From: Steinernema hermaphroditum
Taxonomy: Eukaryota > Nematoda > Chromadorea > Rhabditida > Steinernematidae
DNA: 64,000 bases
Direction of reading: 5' to 3'
NCBI GenBank assembly: GCA_030435675.1
Contig: CM059625.1
Coordinates: forward strand, 558,001-622,000
Notes under the pieces: model-generated
Seen by the model: the letters and a program-made list of their open reading frames with translations, nothing else
What the model was told of the DNA's origin: nothing
The model's database searches: none
Shown: piece by piece, positions 51,883-64,000 of the stretch
Layout of the letters: every line of letters starts with the position of its first letter
Numbering within the stretch: position 1 is the first letter of the stretch
Made by a program: the position numbers and the translations under genes

Positions 51883-54800
51883 TTAGGGGAGCGCAACTGA
51901 CTGTGGTGTAACTTGTTCCGAAACCATAGATTCGTACGTTGTGCTCTTAGAAACGCCTTGCGAAAACTCGCGGTTCTCCTCAGTGCTATGCTTCATACCG
52001 TAGAACAGATAGACCGCGAATCCTACAATGTTTCATTGGTTAACTTCTCTTTTCTTTTTGTTATGGTCACCTATAGTTAGCCAGAAGGCTAGACGGACCC
52101 AGGTGATCGGGGCTAAATGGGTCATCAAGAGAACGTTAATCAGGATGCTGCCAGCTGGAAGTAATGGAACGAAAGGAACCTGAAGATCGCGCCTAATATA
52201 CAGTATTAGATCTTTTCTTACCTTGAAATCAATTTGGGCTTTGCTTTGATGGTGTAGACAGATTAGGCCAATGAACGCGAGTGATATAACCGAGAGAATG
52301 AAGATTCCGATTTTTCCCAGCGTTGTGTGACAGGCACCACTCGAGAAAAGAACGCTAACGCCGCAGAACGAAGCCGTCATGAAAATCACGGACCAAGCAA
52401 CCGTCTGGCCTGGCACGGGAGTAGAAAGCGCCGTTTGGAAAGGTACCCATGCGCGGATTCGGCCTTCTAAAAGATATACGTTACCTTTCAAAAGTCGTCA
52501 TAAGGATAACGATTTGATTCGTAGCACAGATCTATTGCGGTCTAGTTCATGTGTCTGCTCTCATATCTCATTCTTAATTGATACCCAGACGTGGACTCAT
52601 TGCACAAAGAAAGCATGACGTCAAATTGCATATTATCGGTGGCTTTATAGCAATTTCGACGATTTTTATTGCGTTCATCGCGTGCGAAATGCTCGTTAAT
52701 TTTGGAAATATCTTCTTCTGAACCGCATCGGAATTTCCAACTAAACTGCACATACCAAGTACCAGGTGCTAACTAGAGATTCGAAAATATTGTTTATATG
52801 GATTTCTTTGAATAAATTGCTGGGCATTGAAATTCCTGGAATAAGTGAATAACAGGCTGTTAAAATTTATTTACGATGTGCCCCTAAACAGACTTCTTGC
52901 TCCGTTTTCACACACTATGTTTTCATAATAAATTTTACGCTCGCTAATTAGTTCATTGTTTTGGTTCTTTTTTCTTACCACACTCCGAATTTAGATGTCC
53001 GGATTGGCTTGCAGCGCCTGCAGGCCTATATCTTAAGATGATGACACAGGCCGAGACAATTGTGTATGCAAGCAGAGTACCAATAGAGAGAAACTCCACC
53101 AAAGTCTCGATATCGAAGAGAAGAGCAATTATCGCCGTCGCAGCACCAAAAACAACTACTGCGTTGACCGGCACCTAAGCAATTATTTTCCCCTAAACTT
53201 CTGTTGAATAATTGCTAGTCGTTACTTTCGTTTTTTCGTTGATGTGGGCGAACGTTTTGAAAATTAATCCATCTTGGGCCATTGCGTAGACACAACGTGG
53301 CAAAGCAAACATTGAGCCGACCTGTAATCATTTTATATTGGTATCCTAGAACGTATTCAGCAATGTCCTGCTATAAAGTGATGTAAGTGGTTACAGTAGC
53401 AAGCCGTCGAACTGCATCGCTGTCACTTAGCGAAGCGGCAGTTACAGAACGCCAGTTTTTTTAGCAACATGTGGTCCGGATTTTTAAGATGCAAAAGAAC
53501 CTGCACTTCTCTACGACGTTTCATTTTTACCCGATTGGTAATTTTTCTCTAGTGCCACTTACGAGACTAGTTGTCATTCCACTCAGCGCTCCCAGCGACA
53601 CAACGTACTTGGCCCAAACGGCGCCACGTCTGGCAAAAGCATCGGCAAAAGCTGCTGTGGGGTGAACCTTAAATTGGTGGCTTGAAACCGTCCACATCTG
53701 CGTCCCATTTAACGAACCTCTTTGTAGGGGACCATTAGCGTCAACGCAGCCGACATGGAAACGTAAGCGGTGGTGACTATTGACATCGAAACAAACGTGG
53801 CCAAGGGAATTGCTCGTGAAGGGTCTAAAAAGGCACAATTCAAGCTTTCGTCCCTGTTTTAAGTGCACTCACTGGCCGCTTCTTCGCCCGCCGTTGCGAG
53901 ACCGTCGAATCCGATGTAGGCGAAAAAGCAGCTTGCGGCGCCAGCTAGCGTTCCACTAATTCCCATAGGGAAGAAGTTCGACACTCCAGATTCATCTGAT
54001 CCAGTCCATAGGTCGAAATCAGCGAAGGTCATTCCGTAGCCGACGACGAAAATGATAACCTAGATAAAAAACAACACGTCTCAGACAGTTTCATCATCTT
54101 TCATCATCTACTGTATTATGAACGAAATGATTTTTTTCTTTTCCTCTTCCATTTCGTTCAAAGCCATGGTTCAAAGCTATGTTGATATTTCGTCCCCAGT
54201 TGTAAGGAATTTCACATTTGTCTTTTTAGTCTTTTTCCTATTATACTTCCATAACTCTTCCCTATTACACCATTTTCGATTCGCATTATTTCCGCGCACA
54301 AATAAAAGGTGCTAATGGGGGGCCTACTTCCTATGATTTTACGTCAGCAATTTTGCTTTGAATTCCAGCACTATGGCCAGCACACTCGCGTTTAATTGTA
54401 ACTTAGTACACTGTTACCCTATGAAGCAGGAATGTACAAAAACAAAAACGTAATTCTGTCTGGGTTCTGTCACGATCTCTGATTCACTTTTCTGTAACAA
54501 AACGTCGAAGCAATATTTTTTGCACTCAACCTCCCGGATCCCAGATGTAAAACCTGTCTTGTGCTCTCGCCCAATTGCAATAGAAATGCACGTACACACA
54601 TGTTGATGAGGGTGAAAACCGAGTTGAAGTTCGTCGATGTTTTTGATCCGAGAGCGATAAACACGGCGACCGCAATGACAACAACAAATGCCACCAAATC
54701 CGGGTAGTCGCCGAAGAACGAGGAGTTCTAAAACACTCACAGTTCGGCAATTTGCGTTATGCACACTGTTTACATTTAATTGGCCTAAGTTCGTGATCGT

Positions 54801-56030
54801 CGAATTCTTGATGGCCTGTCCGAGTAGCGAATCCAAGTAGCCTGACCATGATCGCGCCACGGCTGAAAGAAACTGATAAGATTTCCTTACAGCGAAGTTT
54901 TCATATGTTCGTGACAGACGAAAAACAGCTTAAGTCTTTTGTATTGGAAGACATTCTTAATTTTGCTACATGTGATGTTTTATTAATGACCTTGCCTCGA
55001 AAAGAACGAATAAGTTTACGAGCGCTCCAAAGAGTTGTACTCGAAGCTAAGAATTTGACTAAAAGAAGTTCGAAAACAACTGCCATTGATATGTCGTCAT
55101 GCATAAGTTATTACTTTTTTTGCGCACATCGAGCTTAGTATCACCACAGTCCGAATAAATCAAAGTGATTGCATAGTACGGTAATGTGGTGGCGAAAACA
55201 TGCAGTGTTTATCCCCACGCGCAATATTTTGCCAACTAATTACCTGCAGCGCCAAGCATGTGCTCTAGAACGATATTCCATCCGATAACGAACGCCCACA
55301 GTTCTCCGACTCCGATGTAAGTGTACGTGTAGGCGCTTCCAGCTTTAGGGAATCTAGAAGATCCGATTTAATTAAGGTCTCGTTAACGGCAGCATGGGCG
55401 GAAACGGAAGTAAATAAAAACGAACCTTGCGCCAAACTCGGCGTAACAGAGCGCCGAGAGGAGTGATGCAAATCCGGCCAAGATGAAAGAGAGTACGATG
55501 GAAGGGCCGGTACTGTTGCGTACCACAGAACCTTAATATGCTTGCTGTTGTTTTGGATTGTTTTGATGGTTTTGAAGTTCCGGCCAATTCCCTCAACTTA
55601 AATGAACGTCAGAGTACCACTTATCACCAGTGGAAGCTGTTTAACCAGAAACGTAAGTGTTTTGTGACCTAAGAGAATGGAGCTTAAAAAATTGGTTGTA
55701 CGAAGCAAGCAAATTTCCGATCAGACTCTATCTATGTTTTCTCTACGATATCAGAGAAACGAAAGTATCTGGTCACAAGCAATACGGTACCCGTATTGCT
55801 TGTGACCAGACATAGGGTTGCAACGACCATACATAGTACGTATTTGTGAATTATGATGGTGTATGCAGACCTGTTAGAACATAAATGCCAGCGCCGATCA
55901 TATGCCCTACTCCGAGAAGCGTGATATCCGTTGTTGACAAACATCTCTTCATTCTCGTCTCGAGCACATCGCCTCCAAAGCTCTTCAAGCGGAAGAACCG
56001 CTCAGTCAAACGGGTAAAGTACGGTCTCAT
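51883..56030 (-). CDS. SLC7 cationic amino-acid transporter (CAT type)
   Basis: This plasma-membrane carrier family takes up arginine, lysine and ornithine. Thirteen exons, 55871-56030, 55426-55531, 55244-55353, 54774-54862, 54596-54727, 53873-54059, 53718-53824, 53563-53667, 53226-53321, 52979-53174, 52222-52466, 52071-52179, 51883-52022, encode 593 residues, the usual CAT length with about 14 membrane segments. Landmarks are [17 protein letters not shown] (TM1), [98 protein letters not shown] and [19 protein letters not shown]. The N-terminal half matches CATs rather than the lighter LAT family. The ATG at 56030 is the first in frame after an upstream stop. A possible extra 156-nt exon is at 52585-52740. 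Confidence 0.93.
55768..55810. repeat. Perfect 20-bp hairpin in SLC7 intron 1
   Basis: TCTGGTCACAAGCAATACGG at 55768-55787 is followed by a three-base loop and its exact reverse complement at 55791-55810. It lies in the first intron of the SLC7 gene. Confidence 0.85.
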
Positions 56031-56070
56031 ATCCTTTCGAGAATTGCTTACCACTCAAAGGGTCATTATT
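56031..56070 (-). promoter_or_regulatory. SLC7 5' leader with acceptor and short upstream ORF
   Basis: An acceptor (GTCGTTTCAG) ends at 56071. The 40-nt leader contains an upstream ATG-ACC-CTT-TGA, a three-codon reading frame that ends before the main ATG at 56030. A GTAAGC-like donor lies inside the leader but has no acceptor before the start codon, so I treat the leader as unspliced. Confidence 0.5.
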
Positions 56071-57983
56071 CTGAAACGACGGGGGTATCAATTAGCAGAT
56101 TATAAGGGTTTCGAAAAAAATCTCGCACCCTGGAGGGCCTGAATGGGTCAGCCTCCGGCAGTTGCTCTTCATCGCCCACAATCAATAGCACCCGACCGTC
56201 ACCACACGCATGAGGGGAATGCCTCGCGCGAGTGCCTCGTTTAGTCGCCGCCGCGCCGGACTGAGTTGACTCCGTTCGGGCTCCGGACAGCTCGCCGGCA
56301 CTGGCACCGTGATCCACGCCCATCTTCTCATTCTCTCTCTTCTCACTTCTTTTCTCAGTATCCTCACTACCCACTCATAGGCAAACCCCACCCACGTTAA
56401 TGCATCGAAGCCAGTATTTAGGATAGCTTATATCCCGCCTACGGCTGAGTGGGAAACGTGAATTTGGAATAGCTGAAGGAATGTTTTGCGCAGGAAGTTT
56501 TATAATTTAGACGATTAGACGTTAAAGGGCGACAACAGCGAAAAGGGGTGTGTACAGCAACCACCGGTTACATATCAAAAGCCGACGTCCCATAAAGTGG
56601 GGACAGTAAGATGAAAGATTGATTAAGCGAGCCAAACGAGATTCGTAACTTCTTCCTCATAAAAGACTAATGTGCACAGTATCGAGGGTAGTGTGGTTAA
56701 TGACGGTTAATGAAGGAAACTAAAGGTTACGGTAATCCAAAAGTGCACAAATTGATGTATAAATGTCAGTGGACATCAGCAAAGTACGCTTTTTAGGAAA
56801 TTTATGAGGCTCCTGTGAACGGTCACTAGAAATTTATAAGTAAAATTTAATAGAGGTATCGAAGAGAAATGCTGTCTTGTATACCAGGGTCACAATACGT
56901 CGAAGTACATGGTCTCGTCGAGATTAAATGAATGTTTTTTGAGGCAATTGTCGTAAACAACATACAGTCCCGATCACCGCACGTAAATGACACGTGTACA
57001 TCACAAACACAACAGTAATGGCAAACTGTGTATCTCGAAGCTCCGTGAAGTTAGGGACTGCGAATAATGAGCTGTAACTGAATCAGCAAAATCAAAGACG
57101 AAGACGAAAATGTGACTAACACTACGGTTGTGTACAAAGGCGATTCTCTTTCCCAGATGTTTATTCACTGCTTTGCTCATGACGCTTTTGATGACATTAT
57201 TGAATAGTTACGACGCAACTAACATGAATAGAGTAACTTCAAAAAATAATCAAGGAACAGCATCGCATAAACGCACAAACATGACATCGCATAAATCAAA
57301 GAGATGGGAAGTGAATATCTTAAACAACATGACTAACCAGCATCGACATCGGCAGAGGACAGGTTTTGTCTGGTTTTTACTGAGTTGTTTTTTTTCTCTG
57401 TTTGATGGAAAATACCCAAAGACAAAGAACAGCGTTTAAGGAATCGAATGAATCACAACGTATTTTGCCGACTTGCATAAACAAAAATAAAAAAGTAAGT
57501 ATAAGAGATTTTTAAATGGGTTTGAATAGGGGTTATATCGTCATTTCGCGAACATGCTGATGATTCTGCGGTATTCCATTCATGTTTGCACTCAAACAAC
57601 CCTGGAAATCCAATAACCCCGCTAACCGACCAGTGGGTGCCCAAATGTTCAATTACTAATGAAATCTAGTGCATAACGGATATAGCAGACGAGAACAGTA
57701 CAAAATATAACTCCAATATTCAACCCGATTAGAAAAGACTGCAGATCTAAAGTTGCTGGTTGGAACCCGGGTCGGCCCAGTTTTTAGGATTCACCATTAC
57801 AATAAAAAACAGTTGACGCTCTTTGGCTGCATTCTTTGGTCCAACTCAGACATATAGGTCGGACACCAGGTTTTTGTGACTCCTCGACGCAAACATCACC
57901 CAACTAGTTCAACGAGAATAAGGTTTATCTTACAACGGATAATTGGAACAATAAAAATTAAGACTTATCGAGTATGGAAATAA
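56071..57983. other. Intergenic DNA upstream of the SLC7 gene and downstream of the lipid-transfer gene
   Basis: 1.9 kb. The first ~330 nt are GC-rich with overlapping frames and probably form the SLC7 promoter. The rest is AT-rich. A 3'-half tRNA-like segment at about 57737-57780 lacks any matching 5' half. No gene is supported. Confidence 0.5.
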
Positions 57984-60900
57984 TTAGAATCGACGCCGAT
58001 CAACATCGCTCGATGCGCTTGATGGTCCGTTGAAGTCGGCGATTCCGGTGAATATTTTCGAGTTCTAAGCGCGTTAGTGACGTATTATATGATATATAGA
58101 CCACTACATACCACGCTAACGGGCTCAATAATCTCACATGGGTAACACACGGTTTTGACGTGGACTCCATGTACTTGACAGTGGCACCTCTGGCAGTCAG
58201 TCGATGGCTTCTCAAACTTCTGGGCGGCGAGCTGGTGACCGTGTTTCTAAAAATGTTTGGCTAGAGCTAAAGTGTCGTATAAATGTAAAGAGTGCGTACG
58301 GATGCGTAATAACGATCTGATCTTAGCTCTTGATGTTTAACAGTGTTGGAAACATACCAAGTTCAAGACGGCCCCATTCGTCTCCTGAGCGATTACGGCG
58401 CAAACATCATTAGGAGCGCGCACATTCGCACGATCTCCGAGTGACGCTCCAGACTTGTCAAAAACGGTCTCGGCAGTAATTCCTAAGATATTCAGTCAGA
58501 ATTTCGCATAATGATATACTCTCGATTACCAACTGCTTTGATGTCGTCAGTGCTGCGAATCTTCTGGTTGGTCACAAGATGAAGGCGGATGCCCTAAAAT
58601 GAACAATAGATAGACAATATCGAATGTTCGTTATCTTGCCTGCTCCAACAGAAGGTCTTGCAATTGGTGTTGGTCCAGTTTGTAGTATCCGCATTTCTGG
58701 CACGTCACCAAGACAATCGTCTTGCCAGCACCGAAGCGGAAGGGGTAATGGCGAATTGCGTACTGAACAGCGCGCATAGGATCAGACTCAGGTGGAGTTT
58801 CGAGGAGGGAGTCTTCAGGAACTGAATAGTGTGCTTCCTTGGCGATGGTGTAGATTCCGGCAGCATCGAAGACAACAGAGCCGATGCCAGAGGATTGCAG
58901 GTGGGGATCGTTGTGAGCGCCAAAACCGCCGAATCCAACCCATCCGAGTTTATCGTTTCTGTAACAGGCAATCATGAATTAAAAGGAAAACAGAGAAGTT
59001 TGAAATTCTACAGCTCTTTAGGTGTGTACATAGGAAAGAAACTTGTCCATGAAGCTCTGCGTACTTACCCTTTAGCGAGCTGCTTAACAACATCAGCGAT
59101 TTTCTTGGCGTTGTCACCATCGAAACAAGGAGCTTCTTCGACGACAAAAACAATGTCCTGGCCGGTCATTTTACTGACCTGCTTCTCTTCGCTTCCTTGT
59201 GCTCCATCACATGACACTGCAATTACAATACCATATTATAGTTAATGGAAGCGTAGGTATACCACAGGATGGAGGCAAATGAATGGAAACTCCAGACTGA
59301 ATGCAGGCGCTAACGTAGGCAGTAACGACATCGCAAGGCTTTCCGTTCGCACGTTCCGAAGCGCACATGTCGTAGAAGGGCGACGGGGCTACCACGGAGT
59401 AACAGACGCGAAGAGGAGAGTCGTTACTCTTGAAGAATTCGGCGCACTGGCTGTCTTCTTGGGCAGGCTTGGTGAGGGCAGCGGCAGAGCTGCAGGCATC
59501 ATTCAGAGAGTAGTCCGAGGTCAGGGCTTGGAGCTCCTAGAATTAGACAGTTGAACGAATATGAATGAGTTAGGTATTATGAAAGAGCATCCAAAAGTTC
59601 GTGTTACTGATTTAAAAGAGTTGTTCCTTCACTGTCTTTGCAATAGATGTGTTTACTTACAGTGTTCTTCTTGCCATCAACGTTATCCCAGTCGTTGGTA
59701 GGCTCGTTATCATTGGATCCAAGGAGTCCAGCACTGCGTCCGTGCATTCGTCCTGCCAATTCAAACTCACAAAGCTTGGAGTTGAGGAAGCACTTGACAT
59801 GAAGACCATCGTAGGTATGGAAATGAACAGCGTTCTCCAGTTGAGTGATCTTGACTCGGGCAAATCCTTGGAGGTCGTCGAGCCACTGCCACGGGAGGGT
59901 AATCTGCTTGCCAGCTACCGTAACTCTTCCGTTTCGTTCCATTGTGATCGAATGCTTCTTGTAGTCGATCTTGAGATGTTGCAGTCCAGACTGCGCGAAC
60001 TTGCCGATAATGCTGAATTCTGAGTCAACCAGGTCGGCAGCGAGAAGGAGCTCGCAAGCAGCGGACAGGTCGAACACGCGGCCATCAAAGGTAATGAAGT
60101 GAGTGTCGCCGATTAGGTAAGCCTTGCCTGGAAGTATTCAGTGTTTATATGTTTCTCTAATGGAACTCACTTCCATAGGGAGGAATAGCTTCGTAGACGT
60201 TCAGCGAAATAGGCTTGTACATGTGAATAGTATTCAGAACAGTATATCCGAGGTTCTGAACAAGAAATGTTCGAAAAGATCCTGGGAATAGTTTTATACC
60301 TGTTGCTCAGGGGTAAGCGTAATCGAGGAGATTTTTTGAGCAATGTCGTTCTTAATAGCAACCAGACGTTCAGGGTGTACCTGGTCGACCAGCTCCTGGA
60401 GCGAGTTCGAACGAACAGGGATCGGGATCTCTACTTCGATCTCGAGTTTCTTGAGGTCCTTCTTGGTGACCCGCGGAAGCCACTTGTTCCACACCTTGTC
60501 GGATATGTCCTTGGAGGTCAGTTTTCCTCTTAGGAAGTGGACAAGGTCTGTGATGCGTCGTTCGAGTTCGAAATTTCCAACAGGCTCCAGGACTGATTCA
60601 ACGGCCGACGAAACTCCGAAGATGGCGGCGTAGTCGATGAGCTGATCTTTGATTTGGATCCACGCCTTCTCCAGCTTGCCCTTATACTCGTCGAGATTCT
60701 TTTCGACGTCACCCAAGGCGGTGGATACTTCAGGCATGGCGTACTCTTTAGTGAAGTCGCGGGCATGCTTGATAGCTGTGCGAACGAAATCAGCTTCGAT
60801 CATCTTGTTAATAAAGTCGGTGATAGCGGCGCGAAGTTCCTTCAGCTTCATGTTTTCTTCGAGATAGTCGAAGGCCTTAGCGAGTCCCTGTTGGCCCTTT

Positions 60901-63860
60901 TCAATCTAAGTTTGCACATAATAAAAATATTGTCGTGGGATAGTAGAATGTACTTCCTCGGAAAGTGCCGCTGCTACACCCTTGAACGGCTCAACCACCT
61001 TGGCGATGTATCCGGGAAGATCGTCGAAAGAGGTCTTGATATTGTGCATGACATCCTTGAATTCCGTCTGAGGGATGGAGTCAACAATCTCCTCGATTTT
61101 CTATAGAAGAGTAAACGAAGGTGATGAGTATGAACAGTAATTGCGTACCTGGTAAACGGTGTCGTACGAAACGAGAACAATTTCACGAGCCATCTCGAAG
61201 TTTTCCTCAGCGATGTCAACAAGCGATTCGTACTCTGATCCGAACTCCTTCATGAATACACGCTGCTCCTCGATCCATCCGTTGGTGAGCGTGGTCAGAG
61301 TGTCCACAACATCCTTGTTCAGTTCGCGATTGGCCTTGTAGAAAGACAGAAGTGTGTTACGGAAGAACTGGTTCTTCTTAGGATCCTTCACAGTCTTCAC
61401 AGTCAGCAATGTCGTCTTCTAAAGTTGGTCATTACTCTTGGTACAATTTAATATCGCTTACGGCGAGCTCTTTGTTTACATCAGGGCGGACAAACAATTT
61501 GGCTCGGATGAGATGGGCCTTCCAGAGCTTCACAGTGAATCGGGCATCAGTGATCTTCGCGTTGTTCTCTGTGTGCCAAGCAGCGATTTCGGCTGTTTGG
61601 TCGTTCGTGATGCGGGCGATTGAATGGAGTTTGACATCTCCCGTCTTGCCATCGATCACGACGAGCTTAAGACCTTCCTCGTTCTTGCTAAGGTCGCATT
61701 TAAGCGATGGGGTTTCGTTGTTCTGCAATTATTGGTATACACCGGGTGAGCGTATTGTATGAAAGTGATTTCGAAGTGTGCGTCCTTCCTCTCTCGTTTG
61801 TTTCCAATTCTGATATTAAATAACTTTTGTAACTTACGTGATAGAAGTTGATCAAGTACTGCTTGTCAGACTTCTTATCCATCTCTCCCTTCATGAAACC
61901 TTCGGGACTGATTAGCTTGATCGACGCGGTCTTCTGCCAATCGGATTTGCCTTCAATGGAGTACTCAACGTTCTTTCCTTCCAAGTTCTTAGACTCGAGT
62001 CCGAAGTGAGTCCTGATAGGAACTAGAGTACCGTCTTTGTCCACACGATCACTGTTAAAGAATAGCCGGAAGCTCATTCCTGATGCAGCGTGTTCGGTTT
62101 TCGATTCCCAAACAAAGACATGCATCTTTCCACCGGCGGCAGCACGGCGGACACGCTTTGCTCCTGTTGATCGCTCGATTTTGTTTGACCATCTGAAGAT
62201 CTTGCTCTCCTCGCCGGCATAGTCGAGTTCGAAGGCGGTCTGACCGGTATAGCTGTTCTCGTCAACGACATTGAAGTTGCCATCGAGCTTGACGGAGATC
62301 GGCTTTTTCAGTGCGGGGTCGCTGACTTTTCCGTGGAATTTGATGTTTCTGGTTTGGAGATCGTGGTGGTAGTCCACTTCATAGACGGTAGGAGCACGCT
62401 TTCCGCCGAGGTTGGGCCTAAAACATCTAGTAAAATCTTGCCTTCTAAAAAATGCGAAAACTTACTGAAGGGTCAAAATGTACTTCGTTTGAGAAGGACG
62501 CTCGGCCTTAAGTTGCATCTGACGTTTGGGGTGCTTGACAGTCAGAATGAAGGCACGGAACTTGTCTTGATCGGCATCAAGGTCCACATCGAGACCGTAG
62601 GCACGCTTGGTAGTGTCCGGCTCCAGAACAAGCTCGAAAGCAGAGTTCTGTGTACTACCGGAGATCTTGTTATGGGCAGAAAGCTTGAAGGGGTTCTCGA
62701 TTTCGGTAATTTTGATTTCGAAGAGCTTGTCGTCTGTCTGGTCGACGATCTTGCACTGAACGTTCATGTTGGAGGAACCATCCTTCGAAGTCTTCAACTC
62801 GTATTCCCCATCCTTCACCTTAGTTACGGTAACACTGCCACTTCCGTATTCCTTCTGCGGGGTCTTGAGCTTCACTTCTCCCTTAGTTCGGTCGACGTTT
62901 ACATCCAGAGCGTACTTCTTGTCGAAATGGTTCATCTCAGCAGCAACAGCGTATTTCGGTGCTGCCTTGTCCATGGTGACATCGAGTTTTCCATTGTTAC
63001 TGATAAGGTCGGCAGCACGGACTTGGTATTCAACCTTGGTTTTGGTCGAGCTGATCGTGTTCGATCCACCGAGAGTGTACTTATCATTGACGTTTCCGAG
63101 GAGGTTACAGTTCCAGTATCCGGCTTCCTTCTTGCATCCGAACTTAGTCTGAAATGAACGAATGTTAAAACAGCTGTCGTCCGGTATTCACCTGTCCAAA
63201 TCCGAAATCCGCGGGAAGGCGCACATCCGAATTGACAGCAACTTCGTTATCATGGTAGATAGACTCAAGTTCTACAGTAACCTTCTTGCCATCGTAGTCC
63301 GAAATTTGCTTGTAATGGCGACGACCATTCTTGTGCGAGTAATCCACTTCAGTGGAATATTTCTTGTCGTTTAGAGTGGCAACGTGTTTTCCCTTAGTCT
63401 GGTCGACGTCGCTGTCGAAGTCAGATTCCAGCTATACCATTTAGTTGTAACTCTAACATAATGAAGAAATGTTACCTTGTACTTGTAGTTCTTAATGTTA
63501 GTTTCGATCTCACTAACGAGCTTGGTTACAGTATAGGTATCCTTGACCTTCCACTGTTGTCCGATCTTAGCTAGAGTGTCTCCTCCCTCGACTTCAAAGT
63601 TGTAGGTGTAGTGACGGTACTCTTTGTGGTCGTCCTTCTTCCAGTCTCCCTTAGCCATGTAGCGGTCACCATTGCTCTCCACTCGGCCCTCAACGTTCAT
63701 TTCATTGCCCTTCCACTTGAAGCTGGATTTGGCCTTGATGTCACGCTTGGGAAGAGGATCATCGGAGACGAGCTTTCCATCGATTTCAAAATCGTTCCAC
63801 GAAAGTGGTCCAACCTTTATGTCGGCCGCAGAGATAGTCTTTCCAGCCTTTTCGAGTTTT
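57984..63860 (-). CDS. Large lipid-transfer protein (apolipophorin/vitellogenin superfamily), C-terminal part
   Basis: Secreted proteins of this superfamily carry lipid between tissues. Seventeen exons lie in the window: 63476-63860, 63192-63431, 62466-63148, 61838-62417, 61462-61722, 61149-61418, 60954-61100, 60300-60905, 60171-60255, 59661-60127, 59263-59536, 59069-59216, 58640-58958, 58530-58593, 58358-58482, 58112-58246, 57984-58064, about 1,622 residues. The N-terminal lipid-binding module lies beyond the right edge. The order is a long beta-rich lipid-cavity region, a furin-like KRVRR site, a helical stretch, a von Willebrand D domain (HFITFDGRVFDLSAACELLL, GLLGSNDNEPTNDWD), a Cys-rich segment, a VWA-like domain (DIVFVVEEAPCFDGDNAKKI) and a tail with CQRCHC and CYPC. 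The intron 58594-58639 is GC-AG. The architecture points to apolipophorin rather than classical nematode vitellogenin. Confidence 0.85.
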
Positions 63861-63897
63861 CTGAAAAAACTGGCATTATTCGGATGAGTACACTAAC

Positions 63898-63945
63898 AAT
63901 TGCGGAACACAGACGGAGATATTTCTCCGTCTGTGTTCCGCAATT
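63898..63945. repeat. Perfect 22-bp hairpin in the lipid-transfer gene intron
   Basis: Bases 63898-63919 (starting AATTGCGGAACACAGACGG) are matched exactly in reverse complement by 63924-63945, with a four-base TATT loop. The palindrome lies 38 nt upstream (in gene sense) of the acceptor of the exon that starts at 63860. Confidence 0.9.
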
Positions 63946-64000
63946 TGGCACCATTCAAATTATCTCAACATGAATGAAACGTTCTGTGTAAGAGCAAAGA

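Overview
This is nuclear DNA of a nematode, most likely clade V (Rhabditina) and probably a strongylid parasite or close relative; the species cannot be named from the sequence. The reasons are that every confident gene is a nematode orthologue, most introns are 42-50 nt with TTTCAG-like acceptors, several start codons lie just behind an acceptor-like site as expected for spliced-leader trans-splicing, intergenic DNA is long and AT-rich, and the interspersed repeats are MULE, mariner and foldback types. I assembled nine multi-exon protein genes by hand. In eight of them the exon lengths sum exactly to an open frame from start to stop; the ninth runs off the right edge.

Layout: 1-122 minus, Mutator-like transposase fragment; 395-521, 14-bp minisatellite; 996-9716 minus, unc-104 (KIF1A kinesin-3); 15471-16789 minus, sqv-7-like UDP-sugar transporter; 17906-24583 minus, DENND5/RAB6IP1-type Rab GEF; 25260-25331 plus, tRNA-Pro(UGG); 27119-27189 plus, damaged tRNA-Asn; 27633-28637 minus, neuropeptide-like precursor; 36248-38762 plus, prx-5 (PEX5); 39632-41476 plus, secreted Ser/Thr-rich protein of unknown function; 42-46 kb, three inverted-repeat elements; 47309-51470 plus, etr-1 (CELF RNA-binding protein) with a mariner-type element in an intron; 51883-56030 minus, SLC7 cationic amino-acid transporter; 57984-63860 minus, C-terminal ~1,620 residues of a large lipid-transfer protein.

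The genes are independent housekeeping or neuronal genes rather than one pathway. From memory, unc-104 and sqv-7 are neighbours in C. elegans (C52E12.2 and C52E12.3) and prx-5 and etr-1 also lie on chromosome II, so the window looks like a conserved piece of that chromosome. I found no operon, CRISPR array or bacterial-type system. The most notable points are a ~4% rate of GC-AG introns (4 of 99), an unc-104 cassette exon that repeats the start of the next exon, perfect 20-22 bp intronic hairpins, two uncharacterised secreted or neuropeptide-like genes, and inverted-repeat elements clustered upstream of etr-1.
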